DNA from: Geobacter sp.
GTDB taxonomy: Bacteria; Desulfobacterota; Desulfuromonadia; Geobacterales; DSM-12255
Length of the DNA: 64,000 nucleotides
Reading direction: 5' to 3'
Assembly (NCBI GenBank): GCA_009886125.1
Contig: VFJK01000154.1
Location: 1 to 64,000, forward strand
The position numbers were made by a program, and so were the translations under genes. Of this stretch, positions 16,271 through 24,793 are shown piece by piece. The number at the start of each line of letters is the position of its first letter. Within the stretch, counting starts at the first letter, position 1. The notes under the pieces were generated by a model. That model saw only the letters and a program-made list of their open reading frames with translations, did no database searches and was not told the origin of the DNA.

Positions 16271-17995
16271 TTAATGGAATTCTCTCTGCACCCCGCCCAT
16301 CGGACCGGGCTTGTAGTGGCGGAGCAGGAAGCTCATGTTCTCGCCAAGGACCTTGCGCAGGTCCGTCGGCATGACAATCGAAGAGATTGAACCGAGGGCA
16401 AGCCCCTCTTTAGGGTTCATAAGCTCTTTTTCATAGCGAAGATTCAGCGCGCCTTCCTGAGCCTTAAGCCACTCTGCCGCCTCTTTTTCTGCATCCTTTT
16501 TGGCAGCAGCTCCGTCCTGACCTGCGGCGATCCGCTCCGCAGCGCCTTTCTTGACCATATCAGCGGCAGTAGCACGCATCTTGCGCACTTCATCCTTGTA
16601 GACGAACTCTTTACCGGCAGGTCCCATAACAGCAAGGCGGGTCGTCGGCAGGGCAAGGACAAGGTCTGCACCGGTCGGATAGTTATTGTAGGAGGCATAC
16701 GCACCGCCGTAGGCGTTGCGGAGGATCAGGAGTATCCGCGGGGTGCGGACATCGACTATGGAATCAAGCATCGAGCGGCCTGCCTGAACAATGCCGCGTG
16801 CTTCCTGCTCGCGTCCCGGAAGGAATCCGGTCGTGTCCTCCATGAAGATGATCGGGATGTTATAAATGTTGCAGAAGCGGACAAAACGGGCGATTTTGAC
16901 CGCAGAATCGCAATCTATCTGCCCCGAAGAAACGGCAGAGTTATTGGCAACAAAGCCGACGACATTGCCCCCCAGACGACCGAAGGCAGTGACAACCTCT
17001 TTAGCCCGCTCCGGCTGAAGTTCGAAGTAATCGCCATGGTCACAGATCTGCTGAATTATGATGGAAACGTCAAAAGGAGTATTGAAACCTGTCGGCGAGT
17101 TGAATGCTTTTTTAAGAAGGGTGTTGATCTCCCAGGTCTTACGGTCGAGAGGATCACTGGTCTCCTGAAAGGGAGCGGCAACACTGTTGTTGTCAGGCAG
17201 GTAGGAGAGAAGACGGACTGCGGTACGCAGTGCGGCAACCTCATCGGTAACGGTAATGTCGGCAACGCCTGATTTACCGTGGACTTTCGGTCCACCGAGC
17301 TCTTCCGGAGTTACATCCTCGCCCAGAACCGATTTTACAACACCCGGACCGGTAAGACCGAAGAACGTGTCGTTCGGCTGAATGACGAAGCTCCCCTGAC
17401 GGGGCAGATAACTTCCGCCGCCGGCATTGAACCCGAACATGCACATGATCGAGGGAACCACACCACTCATCTTGCGCAGTGCAGTGAACGCCTCGGCATA
17501 ACCGTCAAGACCTCCGACTCCAGCAGGCACAAAAGCCCCGGCCGAGTCGTTCATCCCTATGACCGGGATACCCTTGGCAGCTGCCAGGTTAAAGAGCCTT
17601 GCCAGTTTATTGCCGTTGGTGGCATCGATAGAGCCGGCACGGACCGTGAAATCATGCCCGTACACCGCGACATCACGTCCACCGATAGTGAGAATCGCGG
17701 TAACAAGAGATGCGCCGTCAAGATTCTTCCCCCAGTTCTGATAGAGGACATTGGGAGATTCCCCGGAAAGGACCGAAAGACGCTCCCAGACGGTCATACG
17801 TTTCTTGAAGTGCTGCTTCTCGATCTGCTCGATCTTGACCGACTTGATCGGGCGCTGGATGAGGTCGTAACCTTCCTTCATCGCCTCTTCATAACCGCCG
17901 GTTATCCGGGATATTTCCCCCGGAATCGTGAACTCTACCTTCTCGGGTGGATCAAAAGGGTTCTTCAGTAATGGCTTGATAGCTGCTTTGGACAT
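16271..17995 (-). CDS. Acyl-CoA (probably propionyl-CoA) carboxylase carboxyltransferase
   Basis: Transfers CO2 from carboxybiotin to the acyl-CoA. The 574-residue product has both crotonase-like halves of the family. The first includes [30 protein letters not shown] and [14 protein letters not shown]. The second includes [30 protein letters not shown] and [12 protein letters not shown], with the oxyanion-forming glycines. An insertion rich in alanine and lysine (about 480-515) interrupts the second half. AAGGA precedes the ATG. It is the first enzyme gene after the XRE-cupin regulator and is followed at 34 nt by the biotin carboxylase subunit, so the two should form one complex. Confidence 0.93.
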   Translation of the reverse strand: MSKAAIKPLLKNPFDPPEKVEFTIPGEISRITGGYEEAMKEGYDLIQRPIKSVKIEQIEKQHFKKRMTVWERLSVLSGESPNVLYQNWGKNLDGASLVTAILTIGGRDVAVYGHDFTVRAGSIDATNGNKLARLFNLAAAKGIPVIGMNDSAGAFVPAGVGGLDGYAEAFTALRKMSGVVPSIMCMFGFNAGGGSYLPRQGSFVIQPNDTFFGLTGPGVVKSVLGEDVTPEELGGPKVHGKSGVADITVTDEVAALRTAVRLLSYLPDNNSVAAPFQETSDPLDRKTWEINTLLKKAFNSPTGFNTPFDVSIIIQQICDHGDYFELQPERAKEVVTAFGRLGGNVVGFVANNSAVSSGQIDCDSAVKIARFVRFCNIYNIPIIFMEDTTGFLPGREQEARGIVQAGRSMLDSIVDVRTPRILLILRNAYGGAYASYNNYPTGADLVLALPTTRLAVMGPAGKEFVYKDEVRKMRATAADMVKKGAAERIAAGQDGAAAKKDAEKEAAEWLKAQEGALNLRYEKELMNPKEGLALGSISSIVMPTDLRKVLGENMSFLLRHYKPGPMGGVQREFH

Positions 17996-18050
17996 CTCTC
18001 ATCCTTCCATGAATTGGATTAGTTGCTATTGTTGCTATGCTAGGAGTCTG

Positions 18051-18614
18051 TCAACGGGTTACTACAGCAAGGACTCTGACCTCTTCCCCATCTTTTGAAA
18101 GCAGGCGGTGACGGAGAGATGAGTCAAAGTAGACGCAGTCCTCTTCTCCAAGGATGATGCGTTCGTCTTCAAGCAGAAGTTCTGCAACCCCTTTCATGAC
18201 ATAGAGGAACTCCTCGCCGTCATGACTGTAAGTGTTCTCCTCGGAAACCCTCTCTGTAACTGATAAAAGAAAAGGCTCCATCTTCTTGTTCTGCTTTCGG
18301 AATGAAAGAGATTCGTAAGAGTAGCCCTGGCTTGTGCCGGCGCGGGAGATGACCCGTGGGATCAGCTTACGCTCTGCTTTTCGGACAACTTCGTAGCGAC
18401 ACTCCTCTTCCTCTTCATTGAAGAAGATCCCGATCTTCACATCAAAGAATTTGGCAATTTTGGAGAGAGTCGCAATAGGAGGCGAAACATTATTATTTTC
18501 AATCTGGGAAATGAGGGCAGGAGAAAAGCCTGTCTCCCTGGCAACAGCCTGCAGGGTAAGCTTTTTCGCAAGACGAAGTTTCTTGATTTTTGCGCCGATA
18601 TTGTATTCGGACAT
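18051..18614 (-). CDS. XRE-family regulator with C-terminal cupin sensor
   Basis: Residues about 6-62 form an XRE helix-turn-helix (IGAKIKKLRLAKKLTLQAVA, GFSPALISQIENN). Residues about 115-185 form a cupin_2 barrel (HDGEEFLYVMKGVAELLLEDE, DCVYFDSSLRHRLLS) likely to bind a small ligand. This DNA-binding plus cupin layout is common in local regulators of acyl-CoA, sugar or amino acid catabolism. It lies 55 nt before the carboxyltransferase gene on the same strand and heads the propionate cluster, so it probably controls that cluster and itself. The spacer upstream has a clear promoter with two CCGTATACA sites around it. Confidence 0.88.
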   Translation of the reverse strand: MSEYNIGAKIKKLRLAKKLTLQAVARETGFSPALISQIENNNVSPPIATLSKIAKFFDVKIGIFFNEEEEECRYEVVRKAERKLIPRVISRAGTSQGYSYESLSFRKQNKKMEPFLLSVTERVSEENTYSHDGEEFLYVMKGVAELLLEDERIILGEEDCVYFDSSLRHRLLSKDGEEVRVLAVVTR

Positions 18615-18629
18615 ATATTGGCAATCCCA

Positions 18630-18715
18630 CCGTATACACTAAGAATAAAACCAGTTTTTATCGCGGCTAAAAATACTGATTTAGGGGGGAACTGTCAATA
18701 GTTATTTGTATACGG
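18630..18715 (-). promoter_or_regulatory. Promoter of the XRE-cupin gene with flanking GTATAC sites
   Basis: On the minus strand TTGACA (18693-18698) and TATTTT (18670-18675) are 17 nt apart. CCGTATACA at 18630-18638 and its exact inverse TGTATACGG at 18707-18715 bracket them, one upstream of -35 and one in the leader. The palindromic core GTATAC makes each a plausible regulator site. Confidence 0.6.
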
Positions 18716-18746
18716 GGAATTGAACGGAGAAAACCGTGTAAATATG

Positions 18747-20021
18747 CTAGCTGCGCAGCTTTCTGGCAAGCACCTCCAGCGTATGAATCACCTTAATGGC
18801 ACTGCCGTTCTGTTTCAGACCATCGGAGAGCTGCATCATGCAGCCGGGGCAACCGGTGGCGACCGCTTCGGCACCTGTTCGTATGATCGCGGCGCTCTTG
18901 ACGGCATTTATCTTCATGGATGACTCGTAATGATAGACATTGAAGGTCCCGCCGAGACCACAGCAGAGGTCTGCGCCTTCCATCTCCGCAAGGTCCACTC
19001 CTGGAGTGGCGCGGAGAAGCTCGCGCGGCTGGCTGGTGATCGCCCGGGTCTTGAGGTGGCACGGGTCATGGTAGGTTATCTTCACCTCACGCCCCCCACC
19101 GGTCTCTTCAGGGTTCAGCCCCAGCTTATGGAGCAGCTGTGAGGCATCGACCGTTTTGTCCGCGATCGCCTTGAGGCGTGCAGCAAGATCGGGATGACGC
19201 TTTCCTATCAGATTCGGATAGAACTTGTGCAGTGCGCCGCCGCAGGTCGCACAGGCGCTCATGATGTAGTCGGCTTCGTAGCGTTCCAGCTCGATAAGGT
19301 TCTTCTCAGCCAGATCACGAACAGTATCCAGATCCCCGCCGGACATGCCCGGCAGACCGCAGCACTGCTGTCCCTTTGGGATGATGACCGTACAGCCGAG
19401 ATGTCTGAAGAGCGCCAGCGCTGCTTCCCCGATCTGCGGATAGCAGAAATTGGTCATACAGCCGACAAAGAAGACGATCCGGGGTTTACCCGGCTCACCC
19501 GGAATGACTTCAGGATGCCGCTCAAGGAACGGCTTTTTAGTAAGCAGCGGGATATGGCGCTTCCCGCCGATGAAGGGCAGCGGAAAGCGCAGGCGCAGCC
19601 CCGAGGTCTCAGGAACTTTGCGGAAAAAGAGCGGTCCGAGAATCCTTCCGGCTGCCGCACCGAACTTCATCAGGCTCCGGTTCTGGATAACCCTGCCGAC
19701 AGCCGCATGGAAGGTCGTCAGGCCGCGCTGTTTCGCAAGAGCCTCCCGCGCGACCATGACGATCTCATCGGTCGGCACGTTGTTCGGACACTTGTCCACA
19801 CAGTTTCCGCAGAGCAGGCACTTCGACAGAGCAGCATAGGTCGCATCGTCAAGCGTTATATCACCTTTCAGCAGGTGCTGACAAAGAGCGATCTTGCCGC
19901 GGGCAGTTGACGGCTCCTTGCCGAAAACCGAGAATGCCGGGCAGTGGGCCCGGCAGGCTCCGCACTTGACACATTTTTTGAGTTCCTGTTCGACACGCTT
20001 AAGTGCTTCCGTATTTTTCAT
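18747..20021 (-). CDS. glcF: Iron-sulfur subunit of a glycolate/D-lactate dehydrogenase (GlcF-like)
   Basis: Passes electrons from the flavin subunit to the respiratory chain. It begins with two 4Fe-4S motifs (CVKCGACRAHCP and CLLCGNCVDKCP). Two CCG domains follow, each ending in a cysteine pair (FFVGCMTNFCYP with QQCCGLPG; YHDPCHLK with LCCGLGG). The 424-residue length fits GlcF and D-lactate dehydrogenase iron-sulfur proteins. ATG at 20021 is preferred; an in-frame GTG lies at 20036. It follows the flavin subunit across a spacer holding a G/C-rich palindrome, in the order larA-glcD-glcF. That context favours lactate over glycolate as the substrate. Confidence 0.88.
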   Translation of the reverse strand: MKNTEALKRVEQELKKCVKCGACRAHCPAFSVFGKEPSTARGKIALCQHLLKGDITLDDATYAALSKCLLCGNCVDKCPNNVPTDEIVMVAREALAKQRGLTTFHAAVGRVIQNRSLMKFGAAAGRILGPLFFRKVPETSGLRLRFPLPFIGGKRHIPLLTKKPFLERHPEVIPGEPGKPRIVFFVGCMTNFCYPQIGEAALALFRHLGCTVIIPKGQQCCGLPGMSGGDLDTVRDLAEKNLIELERYEADYIMSACATCGGALHKFYPNLIGKRHPDLAARLKAIADKTVDASQLLHKLGLNPEETGGGREVKITYHDPCHLKTRAITSQPRELLRATPGVDLAEMEGADLCCGLGGTFNVYHYESSMKINAVKSAAIIRTGAEAVATGCPGCMMQLSDGLKQNGSAIKVIHTLEVLARKLRS

Positions 20022-20048
20022 ATCTGTTCCATTCACCTATTTATCAAA

Positions 20049-20137
20049 ACCCCTCCAAACCTCCCCTTATCAGGGGAGGCTTAACTTCCCCCCTGACAAG
20101 TACCCTCTGGGGCATAAAGGGGGATTGAGGGGGGTTG
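20049..20137. repeat. G/C-rich intergenic palindrome, copy 3
   Basis: Includes CCTCCCCTTATCAGGGGAGG and then CCCCCCTGACAAG...GGGGGATTGAGGGGGG, bounded by CCCCTCC and GAGGGGGG. Same family style as the repeats at 5631 and 12513. It lies between glcD and glcF and could lower glcF expression or stabilise the upstream message. Confidence 0.7.
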
Positions 20138-20147
20138 TGCATCCGCT

Positions 20148-21527
20148 CTACAAAGGAAACATTTTCCCTGGGTTTAAAATATTATTGGGATCCAAGGCAT
20201 GCTTGATCGCCTTCATAGCTGCTACCTGTGCCGGCTTCAGTTCAAGATGGATGAACGGCTGTTTTGCGAGCCCGACCCCGTGTTCACCGGACATGGTGCC
20301 ATTGAGATCAAGTGCTGCCTGAAACACTTCCGCAATCGCTGCATGGGCTTTTTCCTCCATTCCCGCTACGGACTTGTCGATCATGATATTCACATGGATA
20401 TTGCCGTCTCCCGCATGACCGAAATTGACAATCGGGATATCGTACTTCTGCTTGATCTTTTCAATGGTCCGTATAACTTCCGGCACCTTGCTGCGGGGGA
20501 CAACGATATCCTCATTGAACTTGTCCGGATTGACATCGCGCAGGGACGGAGAGACCAGGCGGCGCACTTTCCAGAGGGCTTCGGACTCTGCGGCATCCTT
20601 GGCGACCTTGCACTCAACCAGGCCGAGCGGGGCGATAAGCTCCTGGATCTGTGCAGCCTGTCGCTCGATCAGCTCACGGTCACCATCGACCTCGATCAGC
20701 AGAACTGCCCGCCCGTTTGCAGGGATACCAAGAGTGAAGCGTTTTTCAACACACTGCAGTGTACCGTAATCCATAAACTCGAGCGTCGTCGGAATGATCT
20801 TGTTGCCAATGATAGTTGAAACAGCCTTTGCAGCTCCGTCAATCGAATCGAAAATCGTCAGCATCGTTTTCTTTGCTTCGGGAAGCGGCAGCAGCTTGAA
20901 GATTATCTTGGTGATGACCCCGAGTGTCCCTTCGGAACCGCACATCAGCCTGGTCATGTCATACCCGACAACACCCTTGTACGTCTCACCGCCGGTACGG
21001 ATGATCTCGCCGGTCGGCAGCACGACTTCAAGCCCCATGACAAAATCCCTGGTGACACCGTATTTCACGCAGCGGGGGCCACCGGCATTCTCCGCGACAT
21101 TCCCTCCCAAAGTAGAGAACTTGAGCGAAGCAGGATCCGGCGGGTAGAAGAGTCCGAGTTTTTCAACAGCTATCTGGAACTGCTCGGTGACGACTCCCGG
21201 TTCGACCTCGGCGATAAGGTTCTCGGTATCGATCCTGAGAATTTTGTCGAGTCGTGTCACAACGAGTACGACACCGCCGCCCTTCGGCAGAGAGCCTCCG
21301 GTAAAGCCGCTCCCGGCGCCGCGGGGGAATACCGGGAAATTTTCAGCATTCGCCAGCTTGAGGACAGCCGAGACCTCTTCAGGCGAACCGGGATGAACGA
21401 CCGCATCAGGAAGGAACTCCATCTGGGTCGCATCGTAGCCGTAGCAGATGAGATCCTGACGATCGGTCGCGACCTGATCATCGCCAACAATATTCTTCAA
21501 CTCTTCGATAATCCGCTTATCAAGCAT
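20148..21527 (-). CDS. glcD: FAD-linked D-lactate/glycolate dehydrogenase subunit (GlcD-like)
   Basis: Oxidises a 2-hydroxy acid (probably D-lactate) using FAD. The 459 residues show the PCMH/VAO FAD-binding domain: VVHPGSPEEVSAVLKLAN, the pyrophosphate loop PRGAGSGFTGGSLP, PPDPASLKFSTLGGNVAENAGG, and YGVTRDFVMGLEVVLPTGE. The C-terminal substrate domain holds VNFGHAGDGNIHVNI and SGEHGVGLAKQPF with the conserved histidines. GAGG lies before the ATG, 18 nt after the larA stop. The pair with GlcF-like protein and LarA is a lactate-use unit by context; glycolate cannot be excluded from sequence. Confidence 0.9.
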   Translation of the reverse strand: MLDKRIIEELKNIVGDDQVATDRQDLICYGYDATQMEFLPDAVVHPGSPEEVSAVLKLANAENFPVFPRGAGSGFTGGSLPKGGGVVLVVTRLDKILRIDTENLIAEVEPGVVTEQFQIAVEKLGLFYPPDPASLKFSTLGGNVAENAGGPRCVKYGVTRDFVMGLEVVLPTGEIIRTGGETYKGVVGYDMTRLMCGSEGTLGVITKIIFKLLPLPEAKKTMLTIFDSIDGAAKAVSTIIGNKIIPTTLEFMDYGTLQCVEKRFTLGIPANGRAVLLIEVDGDRELIERQAAQIQELIAPLGLVECKVAKDAAESEALWKVRRLVSPSLRDVNPDKFNEDIVVPRSKVPEVIRTIEKIKQKYDIPIVNFGHAGDGNIHVNIMIDKSVAGMEEKAHAAIAEVFQAALDLNGTMSGEHGVGLAKQPFIHLELKPAQVAAMKAIKHALDPNNILNPGKMFPL

Positions 21528-21545
21528 AAATCCTCAACTCGATGT

Positions 21546-22808
21546 TCATTTTTTCAGGCTCGGCAGCACCGTACCACCTTCAGGGATTACATATGCCTTG
21601 AAATTATCCGGAAGCATGTCGTGAGCTATCTTCAACGCCTCTTCGAGGCTTGTTGCAGGCATTAGCCCCATTGTCCGGACTTCCTCGGGAGGGAGGCCGG
21701 AGACTAGGATTATGCGGAAGCGAAGAGCCTTCTGCAGGAGTGAGTATGCAGTCTGCCCGTTAATCTCGTAATTGCTCCGTAGTCCGGCTTCAAAAGCATC
21801 AAGATCGCGAAAGCGGAACCAGTCAAAAAAGGTGGCATTACCATACCCGTCACGGCACTCGGCAAGGAGGATCATGACTCCCCCCTCCTTGAGCGCCTGA
21901 CCGGCGTACTCCATCGATTTGTGGGACTGTATCACGTTTATGTCTTTGGGGAAACCGCCGCACGACACGATTACCAGGTCGGCACACTCCTTGAGCGGAA
22001 AGGCAAAATTATCCGCATAGAAACTGCAGCCATCCCTGTGCGTCCCTTGCCAGTCACCTGCGAATGCCGCGATTATCCTCTTTTGGGGAGAAAGGACTGT
22101 ATTCAGAATGAAATCAGGCGGCTCCATGGCGCAGGCTTCATCCATAGCTTCATGCACCGGATTGTTATCCAGGTTGCCGGTAGTCGCAGAGCAGTTCTTG
22201 CCGTTACCCTCGCCCGGATTAAGCACATTGAAATGACTTGCCATGCAGGCAGCGCGACTGGCTACCCCGGGAAGGATGCTTTTTCTCCCGCCACCGAACC
22301 CGGCAAAGTAGTGAAATCCAATCGTGCCGGTCAGGATCAGATGGTCGGCTTCCGCAACCGTCCTGTTGATTGACACCTCTATCCCGCCGGAAGTGAATCC
22401 GACCGTCACCAGTTTTCCGGGGTCGTCGCACTCGTGATCAACGACTCGTACCCTGCCGAAAAGTGATCCGGTTATTTTTCGATGTTCCGCTTCACTCTGT
22501 TTCCGGTGGATCCCGAGAGCAATCACAATCGTGATCCTGTCATCAGCTATACCTGCTGCGTTGAGCCTTTCCACCAGCATCGGCAGGTAGATTTCGCTGC
22601 CGGTATAGCGGGTGATATCGGAGGTGACAATTACCACTTTTCCGGATGGACGCATGGCAGAAATCTGCGCTTCGCAGCGATTCAGTGCAGCAGCAATAAT
22701 CTCCTCAGGTGAATGATCCACTACCTTCGGATTCGCCTGGATCACACCGAGAAGATTCTTCTCCGGAAGCCCAAGCAAGAAAGATGTTTCGCCGTATTTC
22801 AATTCCAT
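21546..22808 (-). CDS. larA: Nickel-pincer lactate racemase family protein LarA
   Basis: LarA interconverts L- and D-lactate using a nickel pincer nucleotide attached to an active-site lysine. The 420-residue product shows SDITRYT (a variant of D-x-T-R-P), GIHRKQS with the catalytic histidine region, FHYFAGFGGGRKSILPG with the cofactor lysine, and ASHFNVLNPG with another active-site histidine. Start at ATG 22808 follows AGGA; 22835 would extend past the terminator. It heads larA-glcD-glcF, which suggests that either lactate isomer can be fed to one dehydrogenase. Cofactor genes larB/C/E are not in the window. Some LarA homologues act on other 2-hydroxy acids, so substrate is inferred from context. 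Confidence 0.85.
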   Translation of the reverse strand: MELKYGETSFLLGLPEKNLLGVIQANPKVVDHSPEEIIAAALNRCEAQISAMRPSGKVVIVTSDITRYTGSEIYLPMLVERLNAAGIADDRITIVIALGIHRKQSEAEHRKITGSLFGRVRVVDHECDDPGKLVTVGFTSGGIEVSINRTVAEADHLILTGTIGFHYFAGFGGGRKSILPGVASRAACMASHFNVLNPGEGNGKNCSATTGNLDNNPVHEAMDEACAMEPPDFILNTVLSPQKRIIAAFAGDWQGTHRDGCSFYADNFAFPLKECADLVIVSCGGFPKDINVIQSHKSMEYAGQALKEGGVMILLAECRDGYGNATFFDWFRFRDLDAFEAGLRSNYEINGQTAYSLLQKALRFRIILVSGLPPEEVRTMGLMPATSLEEALKIAHDMLPDNFKAYVIPEGGTVLPSLKK

Positions 22809-22833
22809 ATCAGTATCCTGACTCAACTGCCTC

Positions 22834-22863
22834 AAAAAAACAAGGGGGGCAAATTAGCCCCCC
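22834..22863 (-). terminator. Terminator of the perR-dfx operon
   Basis: Minus-strand stem GGGGGGC/GCCCCCC with a 6-nt loop followed by TTGTTTTTTT. It lies just upstream of larA and downstream of dfx, insulating the two units. Confidence 0.85.
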
Positions 22864-22883
22864 TCTCTTTTCTCATCCCAATC

Positions 22884-23003
22884 GGAAACGTGATTTTTGT
22901 CCGCGAGCAAGGCTGTCGAGCCGACCTGCGGAGGCGTAGCAACGCTACGCCGCACAAAGGGAGGCGAAGACTTACGCAACTCCCGGGCAAAAGGCGCGTT
23001 TCC
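22884..23003. repeat. 120-nt multi-hairpin element after dfx
   Basis: Ends GGAAACG (22884) and CGTTTCC (to 23003) pair. Next to them TTTTGTCCGCGAG pairs with CTCCCGGGCAAAA at 11 of 13 positions. Inside are three local hairpins: GGCT-GTCG-AGCC, GGCGTAGC-AAC-GCTACGCC, and GGGAG/CTCCC. The layout is a closed multi-branch structure in the 3' untranslated part of the dfx message. It may be a structured RNA or a MITE-like repeat; no known family was recognised. Confidence 0.5.
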
Positions 23004-23006
23004 TAC

Positions 23007-23387
23007 CTACCCTTCGGCTTTCCAGTGGCCGTGGAGATTGCAGAACTCCCTCGCTACAATCTTGTCCGACTTGACACAGAAGGTTGCTTCCGCAGCCTGG
23101 CCGGGTTTGAGCATCTTGCGGGAGATCTTGTCGCCGTCAATCACTTCTATCCACTGGATGTAATGAGCATCTTCCATCGGATGAGGGATGGAGCCGACCT
23201 TTACGATCACCTTACCATCGCCCTTTTCAATCACCGGGACATGCTTCTCCTGAGAAGCATCGACACTGTTCTCGACCAGAAGCTGCATGGCTTCGCCGCA
23301 GCATGCCAAAGGGCCGCCGCCCGAAATGAATAGTTCGACGATATTGCCGCAGACATTGCATTTGTAAACTTCAAGCACTTTTGCCAT
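23007..23387 (-). CDS. dfx: Desulfoferrodoxin (superoxide reductase)
   Basis: Reduces superoxide to hydrogen peroxide without making O2, a defence typical of anaerobes. The 126-residue two-domain protein has an N-terminal desulforedoxin domain with four cysteine ligands (YKCNVCGN and ACCGE). Its C-terminal superoxide reductase centre has histidine ligands in KHVPVIE, SIPHPME and HYIQWIEV, and the Cys/His pair in FCNLHGHW. AGGAGAG lies before the ATG at 23387; the longer frame to 23471 overlaps fprA and lacks support. It is last in perR-rubredoxin-fprA-dfx. Confidence 0.95.
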   Translation of the reverse strand: MAKVLEVYKCNVCGNIVELFISGGGPLACCGEAMQLLVENSVDASQEKHVPVIEKGDGKVIVKVGSIPHPMEDAHYIQWIEVIDGDKISRKMLKPGQAAEATFCVKSDKIVAREFCNLHGHWKAEG

Positions 23388-23410
23388 GATCTTTCTCTCC
23401 TTTAGTAAGG

Positions 23411-24625
23411 TCAGAACTTCTGGTGGTATTCGGCTACCTTCTGCGCAAACTCTTTTCCAAACTGAAAACAACTCTTCTCATCTTCAGGTGAAGGTTTGTA
23501 AAGTATCTGAAGCCCCGGCTCCACAGTATCGAGAGTCATGCGTTTGAACTCATCATAGATCTCTTTAACTGCCCCGCCGCCCCAGCCGTAACTTCCAAAG
23601 GCCCCTACCAGACGGTTTTTCGGACGAAGGCCCCGCAGGTGGGTCATGAACTCCGCAACAGTCGGGAAGGTAATATTGTTCAGCGTCGGAGAACCGATCA
23701 GTGCCCCTCTAGATTTCCAGAACTCCTTGATCGCGACGCTCATCGGAGTAGCCCTGAGCTTGATGACCCGAACGCCTACGCCCTCGTCCCGTATACCCTC
23801 TGTTATCGGGACAATCATCTTTTCGGTGCTCTGCCACATCGTATCGTAAATGACGGCAATGGAAAGATTCGCTTTTCCGTTCGCAATATCCAGATACATC
23901 CTGAATACCTTGCCTGGGTCCTTCCGCCAGATTATCCCATGGTCAGGAGCCACGATATCGACAACAAGCCCGAGTTTTTCGATCTCGGCAATCTTGGCTT
24001 TTATCACCGGCCCGAACGGCATGAGAATGTTCGCGTAATAATCGATGACCGCATCGTCCAGCGCAGACTCAGAATATTCAGCCATGAAATCATCATCAAA
24101 GCGGCTGTTAGAGGCTATGTGCTGGCCGAATGCATCCTGAGTGAAAAGGATGTTCTCCCCGGCAAGATACGTTATCATCGAATCAGGCCAGTGAAGCATG
24201 GGAGTCTCTATGAACGTGAACGTCTTCTTACCGGTACAGAGCGTATCGCCGCTCTTCACGACCTTGATTTTCCAGCGGTCCAGGTTAAAAAACCTTTCGA
24301 GCCCTTTCTTCCCCTTGTCAGTTATGTAGATAGTCGCGTCAGGCGCAAGAGACATGATCCTGTCAAGGCTTGTGACATGATCGTTCTCGATGTGATTGAT
24401 GATAACGTTCTTGATCTTCGAAGGATCGACAACTTCGACAATGTTCTTGATCGTTATATCGGCAAAGTCATATTTAACCGTGTCGATGAGAGTGACTTCG
24501 TCATCCAGAACCAGATAGTTATTGTACGATGTGCCCAGGGGGGTCGTATAACCGTGGAAATCCCTCATCGCCCAATCGAGCGCTCCGACCCAGTAGACAT
24601 CCTTCTTAAGCTCGACAGCCTTCAT
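23411..24625 (-). CDS. fprA: Flavodiiron protein (FprA-type O2/NO reductase)
   Basis: Cytoplasmic enzyme reducing O2 to water (or NO to N2O) with electrons from rubredoxin. The 404 residues comprise a metallo-beta-lactamase diiron domain followed by a flavodoxin domain. Diiron ligands are visible as HIENDH (78-83), MLHWPDS, FTQDAFG and PDHGIIW. The FMN domain contains IAVIYDTMWQSTEKM and GSYGWGGGAV. A tiny rubredoxin-like gene immediately upstream is the likely electron donor, and dfx downstream completes an oxygen-detoxification operon. Confidence 0.95.
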   Translation of the reverse strand: MKAVELKKDVYWVGALDWAMRDFHGYTTPLGTSYNNYLVLDDEVTLIDTVKYDFADITIKNIVEVVDPSKIKNVIINHIENDHVTSLDRIMSLAPDATIYITDKGKKGLERFFNLDRWKIKVVKSGDTLCTGKKTFTFIETPMLHWPDSMITYLAGENILFTQDAFGQHIASNSRFDDDFMAEYSESALDDAVIDYYANILMPFGPVIKAKIAEIEKLGLVVDIVAPDHGIIWRKDPGKVFRMYLDIANGKANLSIAVIYDTMWQSTEKMIVPITEGIRDEGVGVRVIKLRATPMSVAIKEFWKSRGALIGSPTLNNITFPTVAEFMTHLRGLRPKNRLVGAFGSYGWGGGAVKEIYDEFKRMTLDTVEPGLQILYKPSPEDEKSCFQFGKEFAQKVAEYHQKF

Positions 24626-24668
24626 CCGGTAATCCTTTCAATCCATTCAATTAATCATCAAATCAAAA

Positions 24669-24779
24669 TCATTCGATCTCTTCGAACTGGTCGCTTCCGA
24701 CCCCGCAAACCGGACAGGTCTCGGGCGGCTCATCGCCTTCATGTATATAATCACAGACAACGCATCTCCATTTTTTCAT
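24669..24779 (-). CDS. Mini-rubredoxin (36 residues)
   Basis: The 36-codon frame encodes two knuckles, C-V-V-C and C-P-V-C, spaced as in rubredoxin or the C-terminal domain of rubrerythrin ([11 protein letters not shown], then [18 protein letters not shown]). AAGGGG lies 6 nt before the ATG. It is shorter than the usual 52-54 residues, keeping essentially only the Fe(Cys)4 site. It sits 14 nt after perR and 43 nt before fprA, which strongly suggests it is the electron carrier for the flavodiiron protein. Confidence 0.88.
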   Translation of the reverse strand: MKKWRCVVCDYIHEGDEPPETCPVCGVGSDQFEEIE

Positions 24780-24793
24780 TTAAGCACCCCTTT

